From the NCBI GenBank assembly GCA_050698355.1, contig JBOHBN010000352.1:1-25066 (forward strand): a DNA stretch of 25,066 nucleotides, written 5' to 3'. Below are positions 15,176-22,072 of the stretch, piece after piece (within the stretch, counting starts at the first letter, position 1; each line of letters begins with the position of its first letter). Source of the DNA: JBOHBN01 sp050698355. Lineage in GTDB: Bacteria; Actinomycetota; Actinomycetes; Streptosporangiales; WHST01. A model generated the notes under the pieces. That model did no database searches, was not told the origin of the DNA, and worked only from the letters and a program-made list of their open reading frames with translations. Position numbers and translations under genes: made by a program.

Positions 15176-15898
15176 GTGGTGAGCGATGCGCCGGGCCGCA
15201 TTCTGGTGGTGGACGACGACCCGACGGTGGCGGAGGTCGTCACCCGCTATCTCGAGCGGGACGGTCACGTGGTCGACCGTGCCCGCGATGGCGTGGCGGC
15301 CCTCCACCTGGTCGAGTCGCGCTCACCGGACCTGGTGGTCCTCGACCTGATGCTGCCGGTGCTGGACGGCTACGAGGTATGCGCCCGGCTGCGCAGGACC
15401 ACGACGATCCCGATCATCATGCTCACCGCCCGCGGGGACGAGACCGACCGCGTGACCGGCTTGGAGCTCGGCGCGGACGACTACGTCGCCAAGCCGTTCA
15501 GCGCGCGTGAGCTGGCCCTGCGCGTGCAGTCGGTACTGCGACGTGCCCGCGCCGCCCCGGGGCCATCGGACCCCGACGTGCTCGTCGACAGTGACCTGGT
15601 AGTCGATGTCGGCGCGCACGAGGTCCGGCTCGGCGGCCGCCTGCTCGCTCTCACCGGGCGCGAGTTCGACTTGCTCGCTTACCTGCTGCGGCACCCGCGC
15701 GAGGCGCACGGCAGGACCGAGCTGCTCGAACGGGTGTGGGGTTGGACGTTCGGCGACGAGTCCACCGTGACCGTCCACGTCCGACGGTTGCGCGAGAAGA
15801 TCGAGCAGGACCCCGCCCGTCCGGAGCGTATCGTCACGGTCTGGGGTGTGGGGTACCGCTACGAGCCGGAAGGGGACGCCGATGATCCCCCTACCTGA
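15176..15898 (+). CDS. OmpR/PhoB-family response regulator
   Basis: A 240-residue two-domain regulator. The receiver has ILVVDDDP with acidic residues D13-D14, phospho-acceptor D57 in LVVLDLMLPV, MLTARGDE and K in DYVAKPFSA. The winged-helix output domain runs from about residue 135 (RLGGRLLALTGREFDLLAYLL, then TVTVHVRRLREKIE and VWGVGYRYEP). GTG 15176 is preferred over GTG 15179 because it lies 8 nt after TACGCT; the much longer upstream frame is a shadow. Its stop is 17 bases inside the histidine kinase gene, so the two are coupled. It is the best candidate for binding the repeated half-sites in this cluster. Confidence 0.93.
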   Translation: MVSDAPGRILVVDDDPTVAEVVTRYLERDGHVVDRARDGVAALHLVESRSPDLVVLDLMLPVLDGYEVCARLRRTTTIPIIMLTARGDETDRVTGLELGADDYVAKPFSARELALRVQSVLRRARAAPGPSDPDVLVDSDLVVDVGAHEVRLGGRLLALTGREFDLLAYLLRHPREAHGRTELLERVWGWTFGDESTVTVHVRRLREKIEQDPARPERIVTVWGVGYRYEPEGDADDPPT

Positions 15899-17021
15899 CC
15901 TGGCACTCGTCGTCGCGTACGCGTTGCCGGCAACGGCGACCGTCGCGGCCTTAGGCGCGGGACTGCTGTACGCGTTCCGCCGGTCCTCCCTGCGCCTGCT
16001 GCACGCGCTGCTGGCCGCGGCGATCGTGCTCGGCGTGCTGGCCGGGATCGTCGTGGTGGCCCAGGCGATGTTGCTGTCCGAGCACGACCTGTCCGTCGTC
16101 ATGGTCGTGGTCGTGGTCTCCGCGCTCGCCGGTCTCGCCGCGTCCTGGTTGCTGGGTCGCCGCCTCGTGGCCGCGAGCCATGCTCTCGAGGAAGCCGGCC
16201 GCACCGTGGGCTCCGACACCGGATACACGGCGCCGGAGCTGCCGTTGCCGGCCGAGCTCGCGGCCGTCTCGACCGAGCTCGCAAGAACCGACCGGCGCCT
16301 CTCCTACGCCCGCGCGCGAGAGGATGCCCTGGAGGCAAGCCGCCGCGACCTGGTCGCTTGGGTCTCGCACGACCTGCGTACGCCGCTGGCGGGCATCCGG
16401 GCGATGGCCGAGGCACTCGAGGACGGGTTGGCCGAGAGCCCGGAGACCGCTCACCGCTACTACCGCGAGATCGGCGCCGAGACCGACCGGCTCGCGGGGA
16501 TGGTGCAGGACCTGTTCGAGCTGTCGCGCATCCACACCGGCGCGCTGCGGCTCTCGCTGCAGCGTGTGGGTCTGGACGACCTGGTGACCGAGGCGGTGAC
16601 GAGCGTGGAGCCCGTGGCGGATGCGAACGGGGTGCGGGTATGTGGCACGGCCGCACCCCACGTACCCGTCCGGGTGGACGCGGCGCAGATGGGTCGAGTG
16701 CTGCGCAACCTGCTCATCAACGCGATCAGGCACACCCCGAGCGACGGCAGCGTCGAGGTCGCCGGGACCGTCGAAGAGGGGCTCGCCTGCGTCGCGGTGA
16801 GCGACACGTGCGGCGGCATACCCGACGACGACCTGCCGAAGGTGTTCGACATCGCGTTTCGTGGTGAGTCCGCCCGCACCCCGACGTCCGCAGGCGGCGG
16901 CCTCGGGCTGGCGATCGCCCGCGGAATCGTGGAGGCACACGCGGGCGGTATCGGTGTGCAGAACACGGGACCGGGATGCCGCTTCCTCGTACGGCTGCCG
17001 CTCGAAGCAACCGCGTCCTGA
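15882..17021 (+). CDS. Sensor histidine kinase
   Basis: A 379-residue membrane kinase. Three hydrophobic segments (about 8-30, 38-62 and 72-92) are followed by a HAMP-like linker and the H-box WVSHDLRTPL with H163. The N-box NLLINAIRHTP is at 276-286, the G1 region SDTCGGIP carries Cys in place of the first Gly, and the G2 region is GGGLGLAIARGIVEAHAGG. There is no extracytoplasmic sensor domain; the loops are short, so sensing is probably within the membrane. ATG 15882 follows AAGGGGACGCC and overlaps the response regulator gene. Its partner is the adjacent OmpR-type regulator. Confidence 0.93.
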   Translation: MIPLPDLALVVAYALPATATVAALGAGLLYAFRRSSLRLLHALLAAAIVLGVLAGIVVVAQAMLLSEHDLSVVMVVVVVSALAGLAASWLLGRRLVAASHALEEAGRTVGSDTGYTAPELPLPAELAAVSTELARTDRRLSYARAREDALEASRRDLVAWVSHDLRTPLAGIRAMAEALEDGLAESPETAHRYYREIGAETDRLAGMVQDLFELSRIHTGALRLSLQRVGLDDLVTEAVTSVEPVADANGVRVCGTAAPHVPVRVDAAQMGRVLRNLLINAIRHTPSDGSVEVAGTVEEGLACVAVSDTCGGIPDDDLPKVFDIAFRGESARTPTSAGGGLGLAIARGIVEAHAGGIGVQNTGPGCRFLVRLPLEATAS

Positions 17022-17035
17022 ACCTCGTCAGACGC

Positions 17036-18073
17036 TCAGGGCACCATGGCCGCCTCCGCGTCTGACAACTCTCGCGCGAGCTCGGCGATGCCGGCGGTGA
17101 ACGACGTCTGTGCGCAGAACCCGAGCTCGCGCGCCGCCCGCTCCGGCGACGCGACGAGGTGCCGCACGTCGCCGAGGCGGTACGCGCCCGTCACCACGGG
17201 CATCGGGCCGTCGTGCGCCCGCGCGAGCTCGGCGGCAAGCTCCTCGATGGTGTGCGGCTCGCCGCTCGCCACGTTGTATGCGCGTAGCGCTCCCGGCTCG
17301 CCCGAGGCACCGACGGCAGCGGCCGTCGCCGCGGCGACGTCGCGCACGTGCACGAAGTCACGCCGCTGGCCGCCGTCCTCGAAGACCCGCGGAGGCTCCC
17401 CGCGGCGCAGCGCGGAGGACATGATGCTTGCGACGCCGGCGTACGGTGTGTCGCGCGGCATCCGCGGGCCGTAGACGTTGTGGTAGCGCAACGCGACGCA
17501 TGTACTTCCGGTTTCGCGCGCCCAGATCGTCGCGAGGTGTTCCTGCGCCACCTTGGTCGCGGCGTACACGCTGCGCGGTTCCAACGGGTCCTGCTCGGTC
17601 ACCGGCGTCGGTGCCAGCGTCGCGCCGCAGCTCTCGCACTGGGGCTCGAACCGACCGGCGGCGAGCTCCTCGTCCGCGCGCGGCAGCGGCCGGACGCGAC
17701 CGTGCTCGGGGCAGCGGTAGCCACCGTCGCCGTACACCACCATGCTGGACGCCAGCACCAGGCGCCGCACGCGCTGGCGGGTCATGGCCGCGAGCAGCGT
17801 GGCGGCACCGAGGCCGTTGTGCCCCACGTACGCGGCCAGGTCGCCGGCGAGGTCGGTGCCGAGCCCGACCATCCCGGCCAGGTGGACGACCGCATCCGTG
17901 CCCGCGACCGCACGGGACACGGTCATCTCGTCACGCACATCGCCGGTCAGCCTGCCCGCTCCATCATTCGTTGGAGCGAGGTCGAGGACCCGGACGTCGT
18001 GGCCGGCTGCGAGTAGCGCACTCACCACGCGCGACCCGATGAACCCGGCACCCCCGGTGATCAGTATGTGCAT
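17036..18073 (-). CDS. NAD-dependent nucleotide-sugar epimerase/dehydratase with zinc-ribbon-like insert
   Basis: A 345-residue extended short-chain dehydrogenase. It has the NAD motif GGAGFIG (7-13), Ser pair S109-S110, catalytic Y170 and K174 (SVYAATK), then ALRYHNVYGPRMPRDTPYAGV and GGQRRDFVHVRDVA. An insert at about 119-152 holds C121-x2-H124 and C146-x2-C149, the pattern of a zinc ribbon. Similar inserts occur in a subgroup related to dTDP-L-rhamnose 4-epimerases (from memory, moderate certainty). ATG 18073 lacks a Shine-Dalgarno and is 7 nt after TACGGT. It is convergent with the kinase (14-bp gap) and probably supplies a modified nucleotide sugar to the neighbouring transferases. Confidence 0.88.
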   Translation of the reverse strand: MHILITGGAGFIGSRVVSALLAAGHDVRVLDLAPTNDGAGRLTGDVRDEMTVSRAVAGTDAVVHLAGMVGLGTDLAGDLAAYVGHNGLGAATLLAAMTRQRVRRLVLASSMVVYGDGGYRCPEHGRVRPLPRADEELAAGRFEPQCESCGATLAPTPVTEQDPLEPRSVYAATKVAQEHLATIWARETGSTCVALRYHNVYGPRMPRDTPYAGVASIMSSALRRGEPPRVFEDGGQRRDFVHVRDVAAATAAAVGASGEPGALRAYNVASGEPHTIEELAAELARAHDGPMPVVTGAYRLGDVRHLVASPERAARELGFCAQTSFTAGIAELARELSDAEAAMVP

Positions 18074-18092
18074 GCGGGCAACCGTAGCCCGC
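18074..18092. promoter_or_regulatory. Inverted repeat abutting the epimerase start, enclosing its -10
   Basis: GCGGGC (18074-18079) and GCCCGC (18087-18092) are perfect 6-bp inverts, and the loop contains TACGGT on the minus strand. The repeat touches the ATG at 18073. It may be an operator over the -10, or a coincidence of GC-rich sequence. Confidence 0.3.
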
Positions 18093-18124
18093 AATCGATC
18101 TCGCGCACTCGGGTCGGGCGCAAC

Positions 18125-18139
18125 CGTAAGAACTCGTTA
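18125..18139 (-). promoter_or_regulatory. Tandem half-site, candidate response-regulator box 3
   Basis: On the minus strand TAACG (18139-18135) and TTACG (18129-18125) lie 10 bp apart. This is a variant of the TTACG-N6-TGACG boxes at 15108 and 21978. It sits between the epimerase and the membrane protein, 26 bp from the TAGACT -10 of the latter, in the same orientation relative to the nearest gene as the other two boxes. Confidence 0.4.
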
Positions 18140-18164
18140 ACCCACCCTACGCGAACCGGCCGCC

Positions 18165-18170
18165 TAGACT
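18165..18170 (+). promoter_or_regulatory. -10 TAGACT of the membrane protein gene
   Basis: TAGACT lies 3 nt before ATG 18174 and 6 nt before the in-frame GTG 18177. If it is the -10, transcription would begin at the GTG and make it the true leaderless start. Confidence 0.4.
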
Positions 18171-18173
18171 GCC

Positions 18174-19520
18174 ATGGTGCATCGCCCGGCGGCCGCGGCG
18201 CGGCGCGCCGACCTCGTGTTTCTCGTCGCGGCGCTGGCGTTCATAGGCGTCGCGTTCGCCGTCGGCACGGTGCTGAACGACCGGGGCGTTCCGCTGCACG
18301 CCCACGCGGCACCGCTGCTCGCGCACTGGCGGCCGCGCGTGGGACCGACGACGCCGGCGGCGAGCGCGATCGCCGTTGTCGTGGTGGGCTGGGGACCCGC
18401 CGTCGCGGACCGGCTCGGCTGGTATCGACTGCTGCTCGCGAGCTACGCGATATCGGGATCGTGGGTGCTCGCGCTCGGTTTGGTGGACGGCTGGTCAAGG
18501 CTGGTGGAGCCGCTCACCGAGAACAGCACGTACCTGGCCGAGGTGGACACCGCGCCGCCGCTCCTCGAGCTGCTGCGGACCTTCTCCGGGCGCATCGTCC
18601 ACGGTGAGTCACCGGACCCGTGGGCGACGCACGTGGCGGGACACCCGCCGGGTGCGCTCGAGTTCTTCGTCCTGCTCGACCGGCTCGGGCTGGGCGGCGC
18701 CGGTTGGGCCGGCACGGTGTGCGTGCTCACCGGCTCGTCGGCGTGCGTCGCCGTCGCGGTCGCCCTGCGAAGCGTCGCCGGCGAGCGGATGGCCCGGCAG
18801 GCGGTGCCGTACCTCGTGCTCGTCCCCGCGGCCATCTGGATCGGGGTGTCCGCCGACGCGTTCTTCCTCGCGGTCTCGGCGTGGGGGGTCGCACTGCTCG
18901 CGGTCGCGACCCGCACGTCGGGCGCGCGCAGTGACCTCGCCGCCTGCGGGTCCGGGCTGCTGCTCGGGTGCACGTTGTACCTGTCGTACGGCCTGGTCCT
19001 CATCGCGGCGGTAGCAGGCGCCGTGCTGCTCGCTGGGCGGCGAGTCCGACCCGGGATCGTCGCGCTCGCGGTGGTGGCGGCCGTCGTGGTCGCGGTGACC
19101 ACCGCCGGGTTCTGGTGGTGGGAGGGGTACCAGCAGCTCGCCATCCGTTACTACCAGGGGTGGGGTGGTGAGCGCCCGTACGCCTACTGGGTCTGGGCGG
19201 ACCTGGCCGCGCTGCTGCTGTGCACCGGCCCCGCCGTGGCTGTCGGCCTGCGCCGGATCGGCGGGCAGTGCGTGACCGCGGTGCGCTCGCGCGTCCTGCC
19301 GCACGGGTGGGGCGTGGGGGCGGTGGTACTCGGCGCGGCGGTCGCGATACTCGCGGCCACCTTGTCCGGCTTCAGCAAGGCCGAGGTGGCCCGGATCTGG
19401 CTACCGTTCGCGCTCTGGCTGGTTGCCGCGTGCGCGCTGCTCCCGCGACCGCGGCGGTGGCTCGCCGTCCAGGCGGTCACCGCCCTCCTGCTCCAGCACC
19501 TGCTCCTGGTCAACTGGTGA
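18174..19520 (+). CDS. Polytopic membrane protein, glycosyltransferase-like
   Basis: A 448-residue protein with roughly 10 hydrophobic helices. A loop of about 60 residues after the third helix carries acidic and His residues (VEPLTENSTYLAEVD, GESPDPWATHVAGHPPGALEFFVLL). That architecture resembles GT-C/GT39-87-type enzymes, which use lipid-linked sugars on the outer face; no definite catalytic motif can be assigned. ATG 18174 is given; GTG 18177 is favoured if leaderless. The 3' end overlaps the convergent gene by 120 bp. Its position among GT2, epimerase and GT4 genes supports a role in envelope glycan assembly (inference). Confidence 0.72.
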   Translation: MVHRPAAAARRADLVFLVAALAFIGVAFAVGTVLNDRGVPLHAHAAPLLAHWRPRVGPTTPAASAIAVVVVGWGPAVADRLGWYRLLLASYAISGSWVLALGLVDGWSRLVEPLTENSTYLAEVDTAPPLLELLRTFSGRIVHGESPDPWATHVAGHPPGALEFFVLLDRLGLGGAGWAGTVCVLTGSSACVAVAVALRSVAGERMARQAVPYLVLVPAAIWIGVSADAFFLAVSAWGVALLAVATRTSGARSDLAACGSGLLLGCTLYLSYGLVLIAAVAGAVLLAGRRVRPGIVALAVVAAVVVAVTTAGFWWWEGYQQLAIRYYQGWGGERPYAYWVWADLAALLLCTGPAVAVGLRRIGGQCVTAVRSRVLPHGWGVGAVVLGAAVAILAATLSGFSKAEVARIWLPFALWLVAACALLPRPRRWLAVQAVTALLLQHLLLVNW

Positions 19521-19994
19521 ACGCCGACGCGGTCGCAGCCGCAACGCGAGGTGGAGACCCGACGCGGCGAAGAGCAGGCCGGTGATCAGCAGCCACCGGC
19601 CGATGTACGGGTCGACGGAGCGGTCGGTGATGCCGGCGAAGTCGTGCGGCAGCCGCAGGATCAACGGGAAGAACACGCAGAACAACAGGGCGGAGAGCGC
19701 GGCGGGCACTCGGAGATGGTTGAGCCAGGGTCCGGAACCTCTCAGGTCGGCTCCGTCTGGGACACGGTGCCGCAGGACCGCGCCTACTGAGCGGTCGGCG
19801 AGGCTGTACAGCGGTAGCAGGACCAGGTCGTGGCCGACCAGGGCACCGACGAACCACACCGCGACGCCGACGGGGTTCGCGGGAACGAGCCTCGCGGCGG
19901 CGTATCCAGCAAGCCCGAACGCGGCGAGCAGCGCCAGAAGGTGCAGCGGACCGGCTCCGTACCAGCCGAACAGGCGGTGAACCACCCGAGGCAT
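19401..19994 (-). CDS. Four-helix membrane protein of unknown function
   Basis: A 197-residue protein with hydrophobic helices at about 16-35, 42-65, 92-113 and 130-152, and no recognised family. The last 40 or so residues are a highly charged tail (Arg/Glu/Pro-rich) encoded entirely antisense to the end of the membrane glycosyltransferase-like gene. That suggests an ancestral stop was lost and the frame ran on. ATG 19994 lies 4 nt after the stop of the molybdopterin enzyme gene, with GGAG upstream. It is third in the methyltransferase-oxidoreductase operon and may be a membrane partner of that enzyme. Confidence 0.7.
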   Translation of the reverse strand: MPRVVHRLFGWYGAGPLHLLALLAAFGLAGYAAARLVPANPVGVAVWFVGALVGHDLVLLPLYSLADRSVGAVLRHRVPDGADLRGSGPWLNHLRVPAALSALLFCVFFPLILRLPHDFAGITDRSVDPYIGRWLLITGLLFAASGLHLALRLRPRRRSPVDQEQVLEQEGGDRLDGEPPPRSREQRARGNQPERER

Positions 19995-19998
19995 GCCG

Positions 19999-21285
19999 TC
20001 AGCTCCGGAACGTCATCGTCGACACCCACTTGGTCTGGTGCACGCCCGGATTGTTCGGCACCATGACCCGTGCGGGGAATCCGTGGTCGAGGGACAGGTC
20101 AGCCCCGTTCACCTGAAGCGCCAGCAGCGACCGCGGATCGAGGACCTGGTTGCGGCGCAGCGCGGCCCGGCCGAACCCCCCGCGTCGCTGCAGCGACTCC
20201 ACCAGCACGCTCGTCGGCTCGGCGGTGCCGGCCAGCGCGGCGAGGTCGCGCAACCGTACCCCGGTCCAGTCCTGCACCGTCGACCAACCCTCCACGCAGG
20301 CGATCGGCAGCCGCTGCGTGTATTGCGGCATGGCCAGCAGGTCGGCGCGAGTCAGCCGGACGAGCCCGGCGCCGCGCAGCTCCAACTGCCAGCGGGCTCC
20401 GACCTCTCGCGCGGTGACCCCGCGCTTGGCAGCGGTCTTGTTCACCGCGAAGCCGCTCGGCCCGGAGTCGTAAGGGCCGCTACGCGGAGCCAGCAGCGCG
20501 ACCCGCCGTAACGGTCCGCCGACCGTCTGGCCCGCCGAGACCACGGCGATCAGCGCCGAGCTACCGGCCACCAGGCCGAGGAGCCCGCGCCGGCTCATCG
20601 TCGCCGGTGCGGGTGCGGGCGACACGAGGCCGGTCGGGTCGACAGGCTCCGGGCGGGTGCCGGCAACCCCGGTGCGCAGCGTGTTTCGCAGGCTCCGCGA
20701 GCGCAGCGCCCGCACCATCCGCGGCAACCGGATGGCGACGTGCACGACGAACGCGCCGATGAACACCCAGGCACCGTAGAAGTGCAGGTCGTAGAAACTG
20801 CCCGGGAAGACGTACCAGTACTGGATGTTCACGATCCCCGTGGCGAACTCGAACAGGCCGCCACCAACCAGCAGCAGCAAGCTTGCCCGTTCGACCAGCT
20901 GGGCCGGTGTGCGCACCGGCGGCCAGGCGAACAACCTGGGGATGACCGACCACAGCTTGGCCAGCAGCACGGGAACGAGTACCAGCCCGCCGATGACGTG
21001 CACGCCCTGGGTCAGCCGGTACAGCCAGACCGGGCGGGTCGGCCACGCGAACAAGAAGACGCCGAGCAGCCCGTGCTGCGGCGTCTTGTCGTTGCCGCCG
21101 AGGTCGGGGTTGTAGGCCGCGTACGACAGCAACCCGGTCACGAACAGCGTGCCGATACCCAGCAGCAGGACGAGGCCGAGCAGGGAGGTCAGCCACGGGC
21201 CGCGCAGCGGGCTGCGCCAGAACGTCGGACGGAACGGGCCTGGTGGTGGATGGTCCGCGATCCGTTGTCGCATCCGCTCCAGCAT
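19999..21285 (-). CDS. Membrane cytochrome-b-like plus sulfite-oxidase-type molybdopterin oxidoreductase
   Basis: A 428-residue two-part protein. The first part has helices near 32-54, 92-112, 134-150 and 166-184 with several His (H71, H96, H168, H182) placed as in diheme cytochrome b561-type domains. A basic SRRGLLG segment and a helix (231-252) lead to a molybdopterin domain with LPIACVEGWSTVQDWTG; C330 is the expected Mo ligand. The domain ends with VNGADLSLDHGFPARVMVPNNPG, typical of the sulfite oxidase/YedY family. It should move electrons between the membrane and an oxidised or reduced substrate outside the cell. ATG 21285 follows GGGAG at 5 nt; a TTG at 21297 is possible. The real substrate is unknown. 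Confidence 0.87.
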   Translation of the reverse strand: MLERMRQRIADHPPPGPFRPTFWRSPLRGPWLTSLLGLVLLLGIGTLFVTGLLSYAAYNPDLGGNDKTPQHGLLGVFLFAWPTRPVWLYRLTQGVHVIGGLVLVPVLLAKLWSVIPRLFAWPPVRTPAQLVERASLLLLVGGGLFEFATGIVNIQYWYVFPGSFYDLHFYGAWVFIGAFVVHVAIRLPRMVRALRSRSLRNTLRTGVAGTRPEPVDPTGLVSPAPAPATMSRRGLLGLVAGSSALIAVVSAGQTVGGPLRRVALLAPRSGPYDSGPSGFAVNKTAAKRGVTAREVGARWQLELRGAGLVRLTRADLLAMPQYTQRLPIACVEGWSTVQDWTGVRLRDLAALAGTAEPTSVLVESLQRRGGFGRAALRRNQVLDPRSLLALQVNGADLSLDHGFPARVMVPNNPGVHQTKWVSTMTFRS

Positions 21286-21303
21286 CTCGACTCCCAACGA
21301 CTC

Positions 21304-21873
21304 TCAAAGAGCGGTGCGACGGCAGGCGGTGAAGGCCCGACCGTTCGCGGTCCAGGACTCGGCGATATCCAAGCCGGCTGCCGTCGCCCCCCGTACGACC
21401 GCCCGCAGGCCGACCACCGCCCACGCGAACGGCGCGCTGTGCCGCCCGCCGGCGAGCCGCAGCCGCGCGGTTGCGCGCTCTGCCCGTCCGGGATCGGTGT
21501 CGTGCTCGGCGACCACGACGCCACCCGGCGCGAGCAGCTCGCCGACGCGCCCGAGCAACCGGTCGGCGGACCCGCCGATCCCGACGCAGCCGTCGAGCAG
21601 CAACACGGTCGGCCAGCGGCCCTCGCCCGGCACCCGCCCGAAGACGGAGCGGGTAAGGGCCGTTCCGCCCGCAGCACGTACCGACAGGACGGCCTCTGAC
21701 ACGACGTCGATGCCGAGAGCGGGTACGCCGCGGCGAAGGAGCTCGAGGACCATCCGCCCGGGTCCGCAGCCCACGTCCAGGGTCGGGCCGGCGCATCGGT
21801 CGAGTACCAGCGCATCCGTACGGTCCGTAGGCCGTACCCAGCGGGCGAGGTCGAGCACCAGGTCCGTGGGCAT
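21304..21873 (-). CDS. Class I SAM-dependent methyltransferase
   Basis: A 189-residue Rossmann methyltransferase. SAM motif I is TLDVGCGPGRMVLELL (31-46), acidic GIDVVS follows, and VVVAEHDTDPG lies after strand 4. It is a small single-domain enzyme with no membrane segment. ATG 21873 is preceded by GGAGGTGG. It is first in the operon with the molybdopterin enzyme, whose start is 18 bp beyond this stop. The methyl acceptor is unknown; linked genes suggest a glycoconjugate or a secondary metabolite. Confidence 0.88.
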   Translation of the reverse strand: MPTDLVLDLARWVRPTDRTDALVLDRCAGPTLDVGCGPGRMVLELLRRGVPALGIDVVSEAVLSVRAAGGTALTRSVFGRVPGEGRWPTVLLLDGCVGIGGSADRLLGRVGELLAPGGVVVAEHDTDPGRAERATARLRLAGGRHSAPFAWAVVGLRAVVRGATAAGLDIAESWTANGRAFTACRRTAL

Positions 21874-21949
21874 CCGAAAGCCACCTCCACACCGCTTCTG
21901 AAGGATCGCGGTTCCCGCCGTGCGGGGCGGTGCCGCGACCGCTCCCGTC

Positions 21950-21955
21950 AGCGTA
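21950..21955 (-). promoter_or_regulatory. -10-like TACGCT of the methyltransferase operon
   Basis: TACGCT on the minus strand (21955-21950) lies 24 bp from TTACG at 21979. This is exactly the distance seen between box 2 and the GT2 -10. It would leave a leader of about 70 nt ending in the GGAGGTGG ribosome site. Confidence 0.4.
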
Positions 21956-21977
21956 GGAAGCAGGAAGGCGTCCGTCG

Positions 21978-21995
21978 CTTACGAAAGTGTGACGG
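21978..21995 (+). promoter_or_regulatory. Tandem half-site, candidate response-regulator box 1
   Basis: CTTACGAAAGTGTGACGG carries TTACG and TGACG 11 bp apart and matches 15 of 18 bases of the box at 15108-15125. It is upstream of the methyltransferase operon, in the 199-bp gap after the fusion gene. A short GGCC-TTCGC-GGCC hairpin at 22028-22040 lies beyond it, close to the stop of the fusion gene. Confidence 0.55.
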
Positions 21996-22072
21996 TGGTT
22001 CGGCTACCGGGCACTTCGGGCTTGCTCGGCCTTCGCGGCCTACGTGGACCGACGAACCGGTGCGGCAGCCAC

